A stretch of 64,000 bases of DNA from Tenrec ecaudatus (Eukaryota > Chordata > Mammalia > Afrosoricida > Tenrecidae). The DNA is taken from the NCBI RefSeq assembly GCF_050624435.1, contig NC_134541.1:12972995-13036994 (forward strand), in the 5' to 3' direction. The position numbers and the translations under genes were made by a program. This document shows positions 54,001-63,892 of this stretch, in pieces; the stretch's first letter is position 1, and the number at the start of each line of letters is the position of its first letter. The notes below the pieces were generated by a model. It saw only the letters and a list, made by a program, of their open reading frames with translations. It searched no databases and had not been told where the DNA came from.

Positions 54001-55673
54001 TGGGCTGCAAGCTTTAAGTCGACCCACATGGACCCCACCAAAAACGGGTGCTGGGACCCGCTTTAGAAAGGAGGAAAGGGAGGTCCATCAAGGGAGGCGA
54101 AACACCAGCCCGAAGTGTTTCCAAAGCAAAATTCAGGGCCAGGTAGGGGGTCTGACAGCATCCACATCTGGGTGGGCTGGGAGGAGCAAGGTGAGGTCTC
54201 TTCACACCTGTCACAGAGCAAGGTGTTGGTTACACCTTTCTCATCTCCAGCTCCCACTCATTTGGCTCAGAACAGCCAGCAGAAGGTACCGGGAGGTGGT
54301 GAGTGACACTGCTCTACTCCCGTGTGAAGTTAACGGACACCCACGGGGGCAGTTCCACGCAGTCCTGTAGGTCAGGTCGCTACGAGTCGAGTCGGAATCG
54401 ACTGGATAGCAATGAGTTTGGGTCATCCTGGAAGGTGAGAGCGCAGCAGCTGGCTTCCTGGGGTTACTCACCGGTGTGGGTCCGCACGTGGCCCTGTAGC
54501 AGCCAGGGCCTGGAGAAGGCCTTCCCGCAGATGTCGCAGACGCAGGGCAGAGTGTGGCTTCGTATGTGCATCTTGAGGGCGCCCAGGCTGACATACTCTT
54601 TGTCGCAGTACTTGCAGTTGAAGGCCTTCCGAGACTGGGGGTCCTTGGCCACAGTGAGCACGGCTAGCTGTTTGGGCACCTGGCCCAAGCCCGTGAAGGC
54701 AGCAAAGGCTTCGGCCTCCAGGGAAGAAGCTGAGGCAGAAGAGAAGGACGAGGGAGCCGGCGAAGGCGGGCTGGGGGGCTGGGAACCTTTCCCACTGTCC
54801 TCGTCTGATAGGGAGCTCAGCTCGTTGGCCTTTGGGCCTTCCTGGGGTGGCAGGGAGGCCCAGCCGCTGGGCTGGACTTGGGGTACCAGGAGCGAGTCCC
54901 AGATGAGTGTGGGCAGTGAGGCCCTGGGGTTGAGGACCTCGGGCGGCGGGATTGCGGCCAGCAGGTGGGCCTGGTCGTAGGGCTGCTGAATGGCGAACTC
55001 TGGAGGAGACAGGGAGAAGGCGGCAGGCATTAGATCATTCCGTCAGCAAACATTAACCACCTCCTCCGAGACCAGGGGCTGGGGGCTGGTGCTCACCACC
55101 TCTCTGAGGCCAGAAGAGCTCAACCCAACTTCCCAGGCCCAGCCCAGGGGAAGCCTTCTCTCGCTCCGGCTCGACTGCCCAAGTTCCCAGCACTTGACCC
55201 CAGTCGCCCTAGTCCTATCCCAAACCCCTCTCTCCACATACCTCTTCCAGCCCCTCTCCCCCTCCCCCATTTTCTCTCCTCTCCTCTCAACCAGCCCCTG
55301 TGGCGGCCCGCGCCCTCTCTCACTAATGTATTCTGTGGCCCCTGTGCCCTGTCCGCTCCCTCCCCGCCAAGAGCCCTTCCACTGGCCCTACACCCCTCCC
55401 CCAAGCCGCCCACATGCAGGGCTCACGCTTACACCTGCCAGAACCCCTCTGCCACATGTCCCCAGGCAGAGCCCTTCTACCGTCACGTCCCCTCGATTTG
55501 GGGCCCAGGTCTCCACCCCTAAAGGATCCACACTCCGCCTGCGCCGGTCTCCCCAGCTCCTCCCTGGAGTCCGGCACCCCCTTTTACTCACCTAAGGACG
55601 AATCGTGCAGCTCGCTGTAGTTGGGTCTCCGGCGAGAGCAAGCGGGCTTCCGGACAAGGAAAGAACGCGGCAT
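50819..55673 (-). CDS. SNAI1: Snail zinc-finger transcriptional repressor, three exons
   Basis: Snail is a nuclear repressor that binds CAGGTG E-boxes, recruits histone-modifying co-repressors and silences E-cadherin and other epithelial genes during gastrulation, neural crest formation and epithelial-mesenchymal transition. The joined exons (55592-55673, 54472-54999, 50819-51009) give 801 bases with the TAG stop, or 266 residues against 264 in human. Residues 1-9 (MPRSFLVRK) are the SNAG motif. Residues 95-100 (DSGKGS) are the GSK3/beta-TrCP phosphodegron, followed by Ser104 and Ser107. Lys98, Lys137 and Lys146, known ubiquitin sites, are kept. Four zinc fingers use C156/C159/H172/H176, C182/C185/H198/H202, C210/C213/H226/H230 and the C2HC set C238/C241/H254/C259. 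Intron phases and splice sites fit the human gene. The start is chosen because SNAG must be N-terminal; the longer in-frame upstream Met lies in promoter sequence. Oddities are Ala11 where human has Ser, and a slightly extended C-terminus ending PRGP. The gene is intact, with no frameshift. Confidence 0.97.
52060..52220 (-). repeat. AfroSINE in SNAI1 intron 2
   Basis: CAAGTCAATTCCAACTCATA tail, GAGTTTCGAACTGCTGACC. Same orientation as the gene; the head is cut short. Confidence 0.82.
52840..52930 (+). repeat. MIR fragment in SNAI1 intron 2
   Basis: CTGTGAGATCTCTCTAAGCC, then CGAATCTGTAAGATGGG. Confidence 0.6.
54298..54425 (+). repeat. AfroSINE, 3' half, next to SNAI1 exon 2
   Basis: CTGCTCTACTCCCGTGTGAA, GTCGAGTCGGAATCGACTGG, AGCAATGAGTTTGGG. 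Antisense to SNAI1 and ending 40 bases from the exon 2 donor. Confidence 0.88.
54472..54999 (-). CDS. SNAI1: SNAI1 coding exon 2 (degron, fingers 1-2)
   Basis: This exon is 528 bases long. It begins after a pyrimidine-rich CTCCAG acceptor (intron side 55000-55005) and ends at ACCG|GTGAGT. It carries the Pro/Ser-rich regulatory region with the DSGKGS degron, the serine-rich stretch at about 111-120, the nuclear-export-like segment near 132-142, and zinc fingers 1 and 2. A plus-strand open frame over the same bases is only its antisense shadow. Confidence 0.97.
55000..55591 (-). other. SNAI1: SNAI1 intron 1
   Basis: A 592-base GT-AG intron, GC-rich and C-rich on the plus strand. I see no SINE or LINE insertion in it, which is unusual for this repeat-rich locus and could mean it holds promoter-proximal control sequence. 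Confidence 0.9.
55592..55673 (-). CDS. SNAI1: SNAI1 coding exon 1 (SNAG domain)
   Basis: This exon contributes 82 coding bases, the same as in human: 27 codons plus the first base of codon 28. It encodes the SNAG motif that recruits LSD1 and other co-repressors. The donor is G|GTGAGT, with the intronic bases at 55586-55591. Residues 11-16 (ACSRRR) differ from the human SDPNRK, while the following PNYSEL is conserved. Confidence 0.96.
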
Positions 55674-56100
55674 GGTGGCCCAGCAAGGCGAGTGGGTCGT
55701 CGAGTCTCTCAAGGACCGCGGCGTGAGCAACTGAGAGCAGCGTTCTAAGAAAAGCGACTGCTCCAACTCCTTTAAGTACCCCGATGGGGCGGGGCCCTGG
55801 GTAGACACGCCCCTTTGTCACCTCTACGCCAATCGGAGGCGCCTCCGCCGGAAGCCACGCCCCGGGCAGGTGCGCCGGGGGCGGGCGGAGCTCGCGCCGC
55901 GTGGCGCGTGGCGCGGGTGGGGTAGCCCGGGGCCGACGCGGGTCGCCGGGGCTGCTCAGCCAGAGCTAGACGCCGGCACCCCAGCCGGGCGGGGCCTGGA
56001 GGGGACCCCGGCGCACCGCCCGCCCGCCGGCTCTGCACCCCGCGGTCCGAGCTCCTCTGGCGCCCTCTGGCGCTCCGCCGCGCCCGCGGGGACACCTGCC
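55674..56100 (-). promoter_or_regulatory. SNAI1: SNAI1 core promoter and 5' UTR
   Basis: Going upstream from the start codon there is a TATA-like CTTAAA (plus-strand 55771-55776), a GC box GGGGCGGGG (55786-55794), an inverted CCAAT box (plus-strand CCAAT at 55829-55833) and an E-box CAGGTG (55867-55872). If the TATA-like box works, transcription starts near 55740 and the 5' UTR is about 70 bases. The spacing is an inference. Confidence 0.75.
55867..55872 (-). promoter_or_regulatory. E-box in SNAI1 promoter
   Basis: CAGGTG lies about 125-130 bases upstream of the inferred start site. Human SNAI1 has an autoregulatory E-box near -146 through which Snail represses its own gene, and this site is the likely counterpart. 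Two further CACCTG boxes lie at 56093-56098 and 56230-56235. Confidence 0.6.
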
Positions 56101-56250
56101 GTTCGGAGGCGCGCCTGGGCCTGGGGCTTGGGCGGGCAGGGGCGGCCCCTCCATACTGGCATGGCGCCTCTCGGAGGAAAGGGGAGCACGAGGGTCGACA
56201 CCCTCCCCGCGGAGGCCGCGGGGCGCAGACACCTGCATGGGGCCCGGGCC

Positions 56251-57449
56251 GCGGGCCTAGCCACCGCCTTTTTTTTTTTAACGCAGCTGTGTTCCTTCAC
56301 TTAGTGTTCCCAGAGTGTCCCGGACACCGCGGGCTACGAATGCACGGGGCGGGGGGGAGGGGGGACAGAGGCGGAGCAAACTGGCCGCGCTACTGTGGGA
56401 AGCGTGCTTTGCGGGGACTTGCGGGGACACACAGCTCTGTGACAGCCAAGCTGCGGGCCACAGGGAGTAGGGGCGTCTTCCCGCAGGAAGTGAAGCCCTA
56501 TGTAGGGGGAAAGGTAAAAACCCGTAAATTTTGGGGAGTCATTGACCAGCTCCCAGGGCGGGATGGGAAGATCCGGAGGGTCCGACGCGCGCCTGAGCCT
56601 TTGGACTTTGTCCCCAGGGTCCCCCCTCCCCCAGAGGCGCCGCAGGATTTTGGGCGGAGGAGGGAACTTTTGAGAGTGAGATCACTCCCAGCAGGTGGGA
56701 GAACGAAGTCGGGAAGCCAGACGGAGTCTGGGCTCCTTGCCTCCCTGAGTCTGCAAAAGACCTCAGGCTCCATAAAACATTGGCGGCCCTGCCAGCCGGA
56801 ACCTACCAGGTGGGGGTGCTCAGACGGGAACCCCCTGGCCCTGTTCGACTTGTTTCCACCGGTGGAGCAATGCTTCTAAAAACCCCTACGGACAATTGTC
56901 CATTTTGGCCACTAGGTAGGTGCAAGAGATAAGAGCAGTGAAAAACAACAACAAAACAAAAAATAACAATAGCCCTTCCCATCTAGCTGGTGAGTAAGGG
57001 TGGAGTGGGAAGTCAGGCTACGTGTGTATTTCTTATGGAGAGCTCATGCCACAGACCCCTACCCCGCAGGTAAATGCCCAAATCCATTTGGTCCCCACCA
57101 GGATTCTTCACCGGCAGCCAGAGGGGCTGTCCGACAGGTCCCTTCCGGACTTACAACCCTCCCATGCTTCTGCCTCACTGCCAGAAGCCAAAGTCCTCAC
57201 CAGGGTCCACTTGTCAGGATACTCACCTGACCCCTTCTGACGTACCTTTGAGTCACTCTGGCCCACTCACAATTACCACACTTCCACCCCTCTCTTCCTC
57301 CAACATCCCAACCTTTCCTACCACAGGATCTTAGCACCTGCCCTCCTTCCCTCTTCCCCTTTCCACCACCAGCACACTGAAAACTCCCCCACAGAACTTC
57401 CCGGCTGGTTCCTTTTCCTGCTTTGTCCCAGTGTCAACTTCACCAAAGG
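56251..57449. other. SNAI1 upstream flank
   Basis: GC-rich up to about 56.85 kb, then ordinary. The 196-codon plus frame at 56289-56879 has no recognisable domain and is probably a by-product of GC richness. No exon recognised. Confidence 0.45.
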
Positions 57450-57690
57450 TTCAGCCTTGTTAGTAATGAGAGGGATGCAAATGAAAACGCGCAGTGAGGT
57501 GCCTTTTCACACCTACTGGAATGACAAAACAAAAGTAAAAAATTGGCCAGGATCAAGTGTTGATGAGGATGTGAGGGCAGCAGGCCTTGGTCCCCTGCTG
57601 ACTGGAGTGTCGGTGGGTACAGTCAGCTAGGAAAAGTTTGGCATCCGGTTGTTCCCCGCTTTGCCATTCCGTTGCCTGGGCACTGATCCC
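57450..57690 (+). mobile_element. Old L1 fragment (ORF2 end)
   Basis: GGGATGCAAATGAAAACGCG, TTCACACCTACTGGAATGAC, AGTGTTGATGAGGATGTGAG: the familiar region near the end of mammalian L1 ORF2. Confidence 0.82.
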
Positions 57691-58054
57691 AGTAGGTCCC
57701 CAGCCCTGGCCTCGCTTTACATGGCCCTGGGGAACGTTTTCTAATGCCTGCTCCCTCACCCCACCCCCACAGCCATTCCGATTTAATTAGCTAGGGGTGT
57801 GGCCTTCAGCCCCTACTTTTTTTAAAAAGCAACAACAAAAAACCCTCCCCAGGTGATTCCCCGCTGAGCAGTCTGGAGTGAAAATTGTTGCCCAATCCCA
57901 AACTCTAACAAAGGTGCCCAGGAAAACGCCAAAGGAACCGTCCAAATATTCTAGCGGCAAAAACCGGGAGCCAGCGCCATTGTGTATGGGGACTAGGTGC
58001 CTCCCAGCCGCTTCTGACTCATCATGACGGGATGTGCAGCAACAAGCAAACAGC

Positions 58055-58395
58055 TCACTCCTGTGTCCTCCTCACGGTGGTGGTTTGAGCACACCATTGT
58101 CAATCCATGTCCTCGGTCAGTTTGTCATGCTTTGGTGTCTTGCCTGGAGGCTTGTCAAAGACCAGCAGGGTCATTCACCCTCAGTGGACAGGTTTCAGCG
58201 GGGCTTCCAGACTAAGACAGGCCAGGAGGAAGGACACGCTGGGCCACTTCTGAAGAATTCGCCACTGGAAGCTGGATGCAGAGTGGAATGGTCTTCAACC
58301 AACTGTGGTCCCACCCATTCCAGACCATTGCGCAGCCGTGAGAAAGGGCCGAGTCTCCAGTCGCAGGCACATGGGTGCTGTGGCTGGGTGGGGGC
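58055..58395 (+). mobile_element. RTE-associated repeat, 5' region, copy B
   Basis: Forward copy of the element at 43765-44130, visibly more than 90 percent identical over about 280 bases. The open frame 58034-58402 encodes CLAWRLVKDQQGH, then GFQTKTGQEEGHAGPLLKNS, as copy A does apart from a 12-base in-frame difference. Confidence 0.65.
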
Positions 58396-58826
58396 CGGAT
58401 GATTTCAGCTGATAACACCAGGAGACACCTTGGAACTGCTGTCATGTAGGCTTCCTGAGGCCGTCATCTTGGCGGAAGCCAATCACCAGCTGTTTCTTCT
58501 GCAGAAGCCATGGGTGAGCAGGTGCAGAATTGGTTAGATGGACTCTCCCTGAATGAATCAATCACAGTTGGAGAGATTACCTTGACCGGGAAGAAGCCAT
58601 TGTCTGAGGAAAGGAACTGATTGAGTCAGGGCTCCAAGCAGTCGCCCGAGTTCAGGAGACCTCTCTGGGCCCCAGTTCTCTCAAGTGTCCAGGAGATAGT
58701 GACTCTCAGCCTCTGGAGATGCCAGGGATGGACAGAGGCCCTAGTGCAGAAGGCACACGTGGCCAGGGGTCTTGAAACTCTCCTTTTCTCTTCAATGGGT
58801 GGGGTCACCCTTGCCCTGCAGGGCAA

Positions 58827-58853
58827 GGTGGGGTGGGGTCGGGTGGGGTGGGA
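58827..58853 (+). promoter_or_regulatory. G-quadruplex motif upstream of SNAI1
   Basis: Five G-runs of three to four (58830-58833, 58835-58838, 58841-58843, 58845-58848, 58850-58852) with loops of one or two bases. About 3.1 kb upstream of the inferred start site. Confidence 0.75.
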
Positions 58854-59424
58854 TGGGCTTTTCTCAGATCTGCCTGCAGCTGCCTCCTCTGATTGAATTA
58901 CCACCGAGGAGGTCCCCTCACTTGGAGGTGGTGAAGAAGTGAAAGGTGGGGAAAAAAAAAAGTGAAAGATGGGAAAGAGCTTCTGGTGAGGGCTCCCCCG
59001 GGGCGGGGCCACAGAACAAGCTCCCAGACAGGATCTCGGTGGCACTTTTGATGCTGTGGTGTCAGGTCCGCGATAGGGTTCCCACTGCTGGCCTGCCTCC
59101 TGATCTTGGGGAGGGGCTGGGCTTCCCCCACCGCAGGACACCCCGTCTGGGTCTCCCGCGCCCTCTGCTGGCTAAGGCGCTCCCTGTGCCCGCCCTTTGG
59201 GGCTGTCTCCTTCCATTCCCGACTCCTAGTTCCTTCCCTCAAAGCAACTATTTTTACCAAGGTCTTTGTGAGCCCCTCGGAATGAACCCACCAAGTTGGT
59301 GAGCCGTGTGTGTGTTCTACACACTGTAAAAGAATCTCCGTTCTTTTCAAGGCCGTCCAAAGTTTGTTTTGCCTGGATGCCTCTGCAGAGGCAATAAAAC
59401 ACACAAAAGCATCTTCTTGGCATT

Positions 59425-59945
59425 AGTCTCTGCTTTCAGCCAAGATCCATCTGACCTCAACCATGATCTATCCCTCGTCCCACATGCTCGTCTGAATCCG
59501 GCCGGAACTTCTGGCAGCTGTCACTGTCCTGCTCCCGTTGGGTGATCTTCAGCAATAGTTTACTTGCTTGTGCTGTGCCATCAGTGATGTTGTTCTCTAA
59601 TTTGCACTTTCTGGTGGGCACCTTTCTTTGGAATGGGGACAAATTTGGCTCTCTTCCAGTCAGTTGGCCAGGTAGCTGACACCCACATGCCTTGGCCTAG
59701 GCAACCGAGTGCGTCCAGCGCCTCATCCGCTTGTTGAAGCACTTGGACTGGTGCGCCGTCAATGCCCGGAGCCTTGCTCTGGCCTAATGCCCACACTGGA
59801 GCTGGAGCTTCTTCAGCGCCATCCGTTCATGTTCACATGCTGCCTCTTGAAGTGGTTGCATGTCCACTAGTCCTTGTTGCTACCGTGACTGTATTTTTTC
59901 CATCTTCTGTTGCGGCTCCCTGCATCGCTCAGTATTCTTTTTGCT
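59425..59945 (-). mobile_element. RTE LINE, finger/palm part of reverse transcriptase
   Basis: Minus-strand translation from 59796 reads KAPGIDGAPVQVLQQADEAL and TDWKRAKFVPIPKKG, the conserved N-terminal blocks of the RTE reverse transcriptase. It continues into RIxAD-like sequence near 59430. Frameshifts and stops break the frame. Confidence 0.88.
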
Positions 59946-61663
59946 TCTCCCACCCCCCTCCCACCTCCCTCCCACCCTGGTGACCGTCAGAACAAGTGTG
60001 AAAATCTTCTCCCACTTTTTCTACTCATGGCCTTATCATCTTTATGCTTCATGCCCGACTGCTTTCACTCCGCACAGCGTCGCCCAGTCTCATCCTCGTT
60101 CTTTAATGGGGCCTAGCATCCCCTGTGTGCACGCACCAAAGTGTACCGACCCGTTCTTCTACGAACCAATGGGCAGTCAGGCGATTTCCATCTCTTCGGC
60201 TTGGAGGGGCTCTTATTTCTCTAGGGTGTACATTTCTCGAGGACGTATATTTCTGAAGGAATTCCCATTTGTGTTTGTAGAAGGATCTCTCTTATCCTTC
60301 CTTGCTAATCTCAACCTTGAGGACTGCAGGGTTCTTCCATGTGCGGTTTATACCCCAGCCAAATCATTTCTCTAACCAGTGGGCTTTTGATGGGTCGTCA
60401 GCTCGCTTTCCAAACGTTGTTGTTGTTGTACATAGTGGAGCAACTGTAATGAGCATTTTGCTCTCTGGGTCACACGTTGGTTGGATAAACTATTGGCACA
60501 CTTGTCCGAGAGCCCTCTAAAAGAGATCAAATTAAGATCTTAGATTTCCATCAGAGTGCTTAGGGCTTAGAGCGCTGCTTCTCCCAGTCTTGGGTGCACA
60601 GGGTGGGCAGGAGTCAGGAACCTACAAAGCAGGACAGCCGCTTTGGTTAGTTTATTTCTGGCATACCTGGGCCTTGTGGGGTATTGTCTAGCCTTTGTTG
60701 TAATCTTGCCTCGGTGATAAGCCAAGCCAGATCTCTGGGTTGTGGTTGGTTTGCATTTCACAGAGCTGGGGTGGGGCAGCTCTTGCATACTCCAAATGAT
60801 TTCTGGTTCTCCCAGTTCAGAACCATCCCTTGGTGTTCTTTGGTCACCAAAGAGATGACTTCCTTAATTTCTAAGAGCAGCACTTCTGCTTCCGGGTACT
60901 AGGTGAGCTGGGCCCTGTTGGTTCAGTCATTCCTGCCTGTACCTGAGTCCATCAGAGCCAGCTTGGTCACCTGGACCATGAAGAAGACATTCATTGTCCA
61001 CGGCAATGCACTGGGGCTGCAGGAACGACGACCTGCTCTCCCACCGTCACGGTCAGGTTTCAGGAAGCTCATACCACCTCCTCCAGTGTCTGGCGCCGGC
61101 CCGCGTCTCTATCACCCGACAGTGATTCGGCCTTTGAGCCCTGCAAGAAAGAGGAGTTCTGCGCAAAGTCACTCCATTGTGTGTCACTCGTCCACCGATG
61201 GGCTGGGCTACAGCTGCTTCCCAAGGGAGCCTCTGGCTCTGGGTCGAAATATGCTGGCTGTGATCTGGAGCAGGGGATCCAAGACAAGATGCTTAAGCCT
61301 CTGTTACAGCCACGTGCTAAGCACCCCGTGGGTGTCCCTGTAGCCGCTAAACGTGGTGTGTGCTGTTCCGGCACCTAGGACCCCGACCCTCATGTTGGCA
61401 GCCAGCTAAATACATGAGGACACACTCACGTGACCCATCTGACAAAAAGGAACACGCTCTGGAAATCCCGGGTCTGGAATAGCGCCTCGGTATGAAACGA
61501 TGCGCTTGATCCACCTCCTTGCTTTGGCTAACCGGGACCCAGGAAAGATGCTGAGTTGGCACGTGTCTTCTATGCAGAGGCTTCTAGACGTTCGTAGATA
61601 AACGAAATGCAGAGATCGTGGACTTTTCTCATGAGCCTTTGGAAGCCCTCGGTACGTATATTG
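59946..61663. other. Unassigned block ending at an AAC array
   Basis: About 1.7 kb without AfroSINE. The part 60000-60530 faintly resembles antisense old L1 sequence. The plus frame 60903-61343 (146 codons) and a shorter one ending at 61601 match no domain I know. Ending in an AAC tract is typical of RTE-type tails, so an unrecognised LINE is possible. Confidence 0.35.
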
Positions 61664-61695
<32 letters not shown>

Positions 61696-61702
61696 AATAA
61701 TA
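61664..61702 (+). repeat. (CAA)n/(TAA)n microsatellite
   Basis: Ten CAA units passing into AATAAT. RTE LINEs in afrotherians end in such CAA tails. Confidence 0.95.
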
Positions 61703-62424
61703 AGCTTGTCCAGTGTGAACTATGCGAGACTTACAAACTCTGAAGCAAAATAGGAAGAAGTCAATACAGGGTTGCCTTTGAAGCTCATGGCTTGACTTTA
61801 TTCATCAGCAAGTGTTCCTGGATCCAGGTCTCTTGGGTAACTGCGAGGACGCAGGAAGCCCCTCTGTGTACACAAGGACGCTCCACGGCCACCATCTCTG
61901 CCACCGTAGGGAAAACCAGACTTGTCTGCAGCCCCCAGGTCCTGCAGGATCTGGCTGCTCTGACCACTCCTCACCCCAGGCCACCTCCCCAGCCTCAGGG
62001 CTTCAAACTGCCTGCCTTAGCCCTTTAGAAGTGGGGCTCATTCACTCACTCATCTCAGGCAAGTGTTTCCTTGGCCATAGTATCCCCACCTCCCCAGCCC
62101 AGCTCCTTGTCCCACCCTCCCACTGAGACCCACCATGATCTGACATAGCATAGCTTTGATTTATTTAGTTAATTGTCCTTAAAACAGAAGTTGGCAAATG
62201 ACAACCGAGGACCAAAGCTGACTTTTGCTGTAGAAATGGCTTATTACAGATGAACATCTACAATGGATTCACTGATGTCACCGTCCATCCCCCACCAACC
62301 AAAAAGAAAAAATAAGCCATTCTTCTCATCCGTAGGTCTGCATTCTAATAACGCATACTCAATTATTGGTATTGATATTTTGAACTTGGTCAACAAAAAT
62401 GTTGCTTCCCTTTCCTTGTTCTAA
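61703..62424. other. Intergenic, no gene recognised
   Basis: No known repeat except a possible old hAT or MIR piece near 62180-62230 (AAACAGAAGTTGGCAAATG). AT content rises toward 62.4 kb. Confidence 0.4.
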
Positions 62425-62585
62425 AACCCAAACACACCCTGGTGACTACAAGGCCATTCCAACTCACGGGCTGCAGGACAAACTAGGACTGCGCAGGACA
62501 GAGGGTTACACACTGTCCCCTTTCTCCCATGGAGCGGCTGCTGGGCTCAAACCACTAACCTCTCTGTGCCATCTGGGGCCCTTTC
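62425..62585 (-). repeat. AfroSINE, partial
   Basis: ACACCCTGGTGACTACAAGG, CCTTTCTCCCATGGAGCGGC, GCTCAAACCACTAACC, head GCCATCTGGGGCCC. Confidence 0.82.
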
Positions 62586-63489
62586 TTATTAGAGAAAAAA
62601 GTAACAAGACCTGCAGAGCCACCTGATTCTGCCTCCTGCCTCCTCCAGCAGCCCTGTGATCCCCACACCTAGAACAGGGCGGGAGGTATCCTAGGTGCTC
62701 TATGTAGATCAGCGGAATGCACGAGCTCAAGAAGGGACCAGCAAGGGAAGCCAGGTCTCTCTTTGCAGGGAATCAAAACCCACGGCCTCCTCTCCAAAAG
62801 GCAGTGAGAGGCAACAACACAGGCCCAGCCGCAGGCCCCCGGCCGCTGCTGAGGCCACGAGAGAAGCCTCCAGGTACAAACTGGGGCGGGGAGCTCAGAC
62901 AGGGTGCGTCTCGGGCTGCTTGTTCTCCTAACTCGTTTGCAGGATGTGAATGCTTTGTTTCAGGTGCTAGTGTCACCATTTTGAACAAAACATCCCAACC
63001 ACGTGTGGGTGTTGGGCAGTTGCCAGCTCCCTTGAGACTTAGTTTCTTCATCTGTTCCATAGGAGTCATAACTGGGACCACCAACTGGGTGAGGGGGAGT
63101 TGGGTGTGCACACCTGCACCCAACCTGCCCAGGGAGCCTGGGGACTCACTCCTTGGCTGGTTGCTGGCCCTGGAACCTGCCTCATATCTCCAACACTATC
63201 TCAGTCTGGGCAGCCACACCCAGGGCCTGGGCTGATAGAGCTGTTATCTCTACCTTCCTGGCAGAAGCGACCTCAGAGAACAGCCCCCAGGAGACTCCTC
63301 TTTCCCTCACCTGACCTGCACCCACCTCCCACACCCCTGAGTCCAGGGGAAGTGAATGCACAATGGTGCTTTCTGCACTCTGGAAGCTCCTGGTGTCACA
63401 CCCAGCATAAAGCCCCAAGGCCACGTCTCCTCCATCTCCCTCCTTGGGTGCCCTTGCCCATCTGCTCCAGCTCCCAGGCCTTCTTTCTG
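62586..63489. other. Intergenic, no gene recognised
   Basis: Ordinary sequence with a MIR-like part (+) near 63030-63090 (CTTCATCTGTTCCATAGGAG). The 172-codon frame starting 62717 has no domain and probably is chance. Confidence 0.4.
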
Positions 63490-63575
63490 TAGCTCCGTGC
63501 CCACAGCAAGGTCATCCCTCTGCCTGGAACGCCTTTCCCCAGATCCTCCAGCCCTAGGCTGGCCTCAGCTTAAAC
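63490..63575 (+). repeat. L2 fragment
   Basis: CCCTCTGCCTGGAACGCCTT, then TCCCCAGATCCTCCAGCCC: the commonest L2 block. Confidence 0.82.
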
Positions 63576-63624
63576 ATCCCCGCAGCCAGATGAACACCAT
63601 TTTCTTTCTTGTCTGTAACCTTTC

Positions 63625-63740
63625 AGGGTCATAGTGGGGACACATTGGGCTGCAATCCTCAAGGTCAGCAGTTTGAAACCACCAGCTGCTCTGAGGGAGA
63701 AAGATGAGGCTTTCTATTTCCATAGAGAATTAGAGTCTCA
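63625..63740 (+). repeat. AfroSINE, truncated by L1 tail
   Basis: ACATTGGGCTGCAATCCTCA, AGGTCAGCAGTTTGAAACC, TAGAGAATTAGAGTCTCA; the tail half is replaced by L1 sequence. Confidence 0.88.
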
Positions 63741-63885
63741 TGAGGAGCTGATACCAAGGGCTCAACCAGAAAGCAAATGATTTGAGAATGATGATGGCAA
63801 CAAACGTACAAATGTGCTCGACATGATGTATGTATGGATGGATTGTGATAAGAGTTGTACAAGTCCCTAATAAAATGATTTAAAA
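63740..63885 (+). mobile_element. L1 3' end (tenrec-type), first unit
   Basis: GAGGAGCTGATACCAAGGGC, GATGATGGCAACAAACGTAC, GATTGTGATAAGAGTTGTAC, then TAATAAAATGATTTAAAAAG with the L1 poly(A) signal AATAAA. Confidence 0.88.
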
Positions 63886-63892
63886 AGAAAAG

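Larger units (their letters stand above)
51010..54471 (-). other. SNAI1: SNAI1 intron 2
   Basis: A 3,462-base GT-AG intron, about the size of the human one. It holds one AfroSINE in gene orientation (52060-52220), one opposite to the gene very close to the exon 2 donor (54298-54425), MIR-like fragments near 52.84-52.93 kb, and otherwise single-copy-looking sequence. I recognise no exon inside it. Confidence 0.88.
55590..56250. promoter_or_regulatory. CpG island at SNAI1 promoter
   Basis: Very GC-rich sequence with frequent CpG pairs (for example GCGCCGCGTGGCGCGTGGCG around 55890-55910) covers the first exon and the upstream flank. It contains no interspersed repeat. GC-rich sequence continues with fewer CpGs to about 56.85 kb. 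Confidence 0.85.

Noticed and set aside
54303..54980. 225-codon plus-strand frame
   Set aside because: It is the antisense of SNAI1 exon 2, kept open by the coding constraint on the other strand, and runs into an AfroSINE.
55674..55808. Upstream in-frame ATG for SNAI1
   Set aside because: It would put 45 residues before the SNAG motif, which must be N-terminal, and it lies upstream of the TATA-like box.
60903..61343. 146-codon plus-strand frame
   Set aside because: No domain recognised and frames around it are broken. Kept only as part of an unexplained block.
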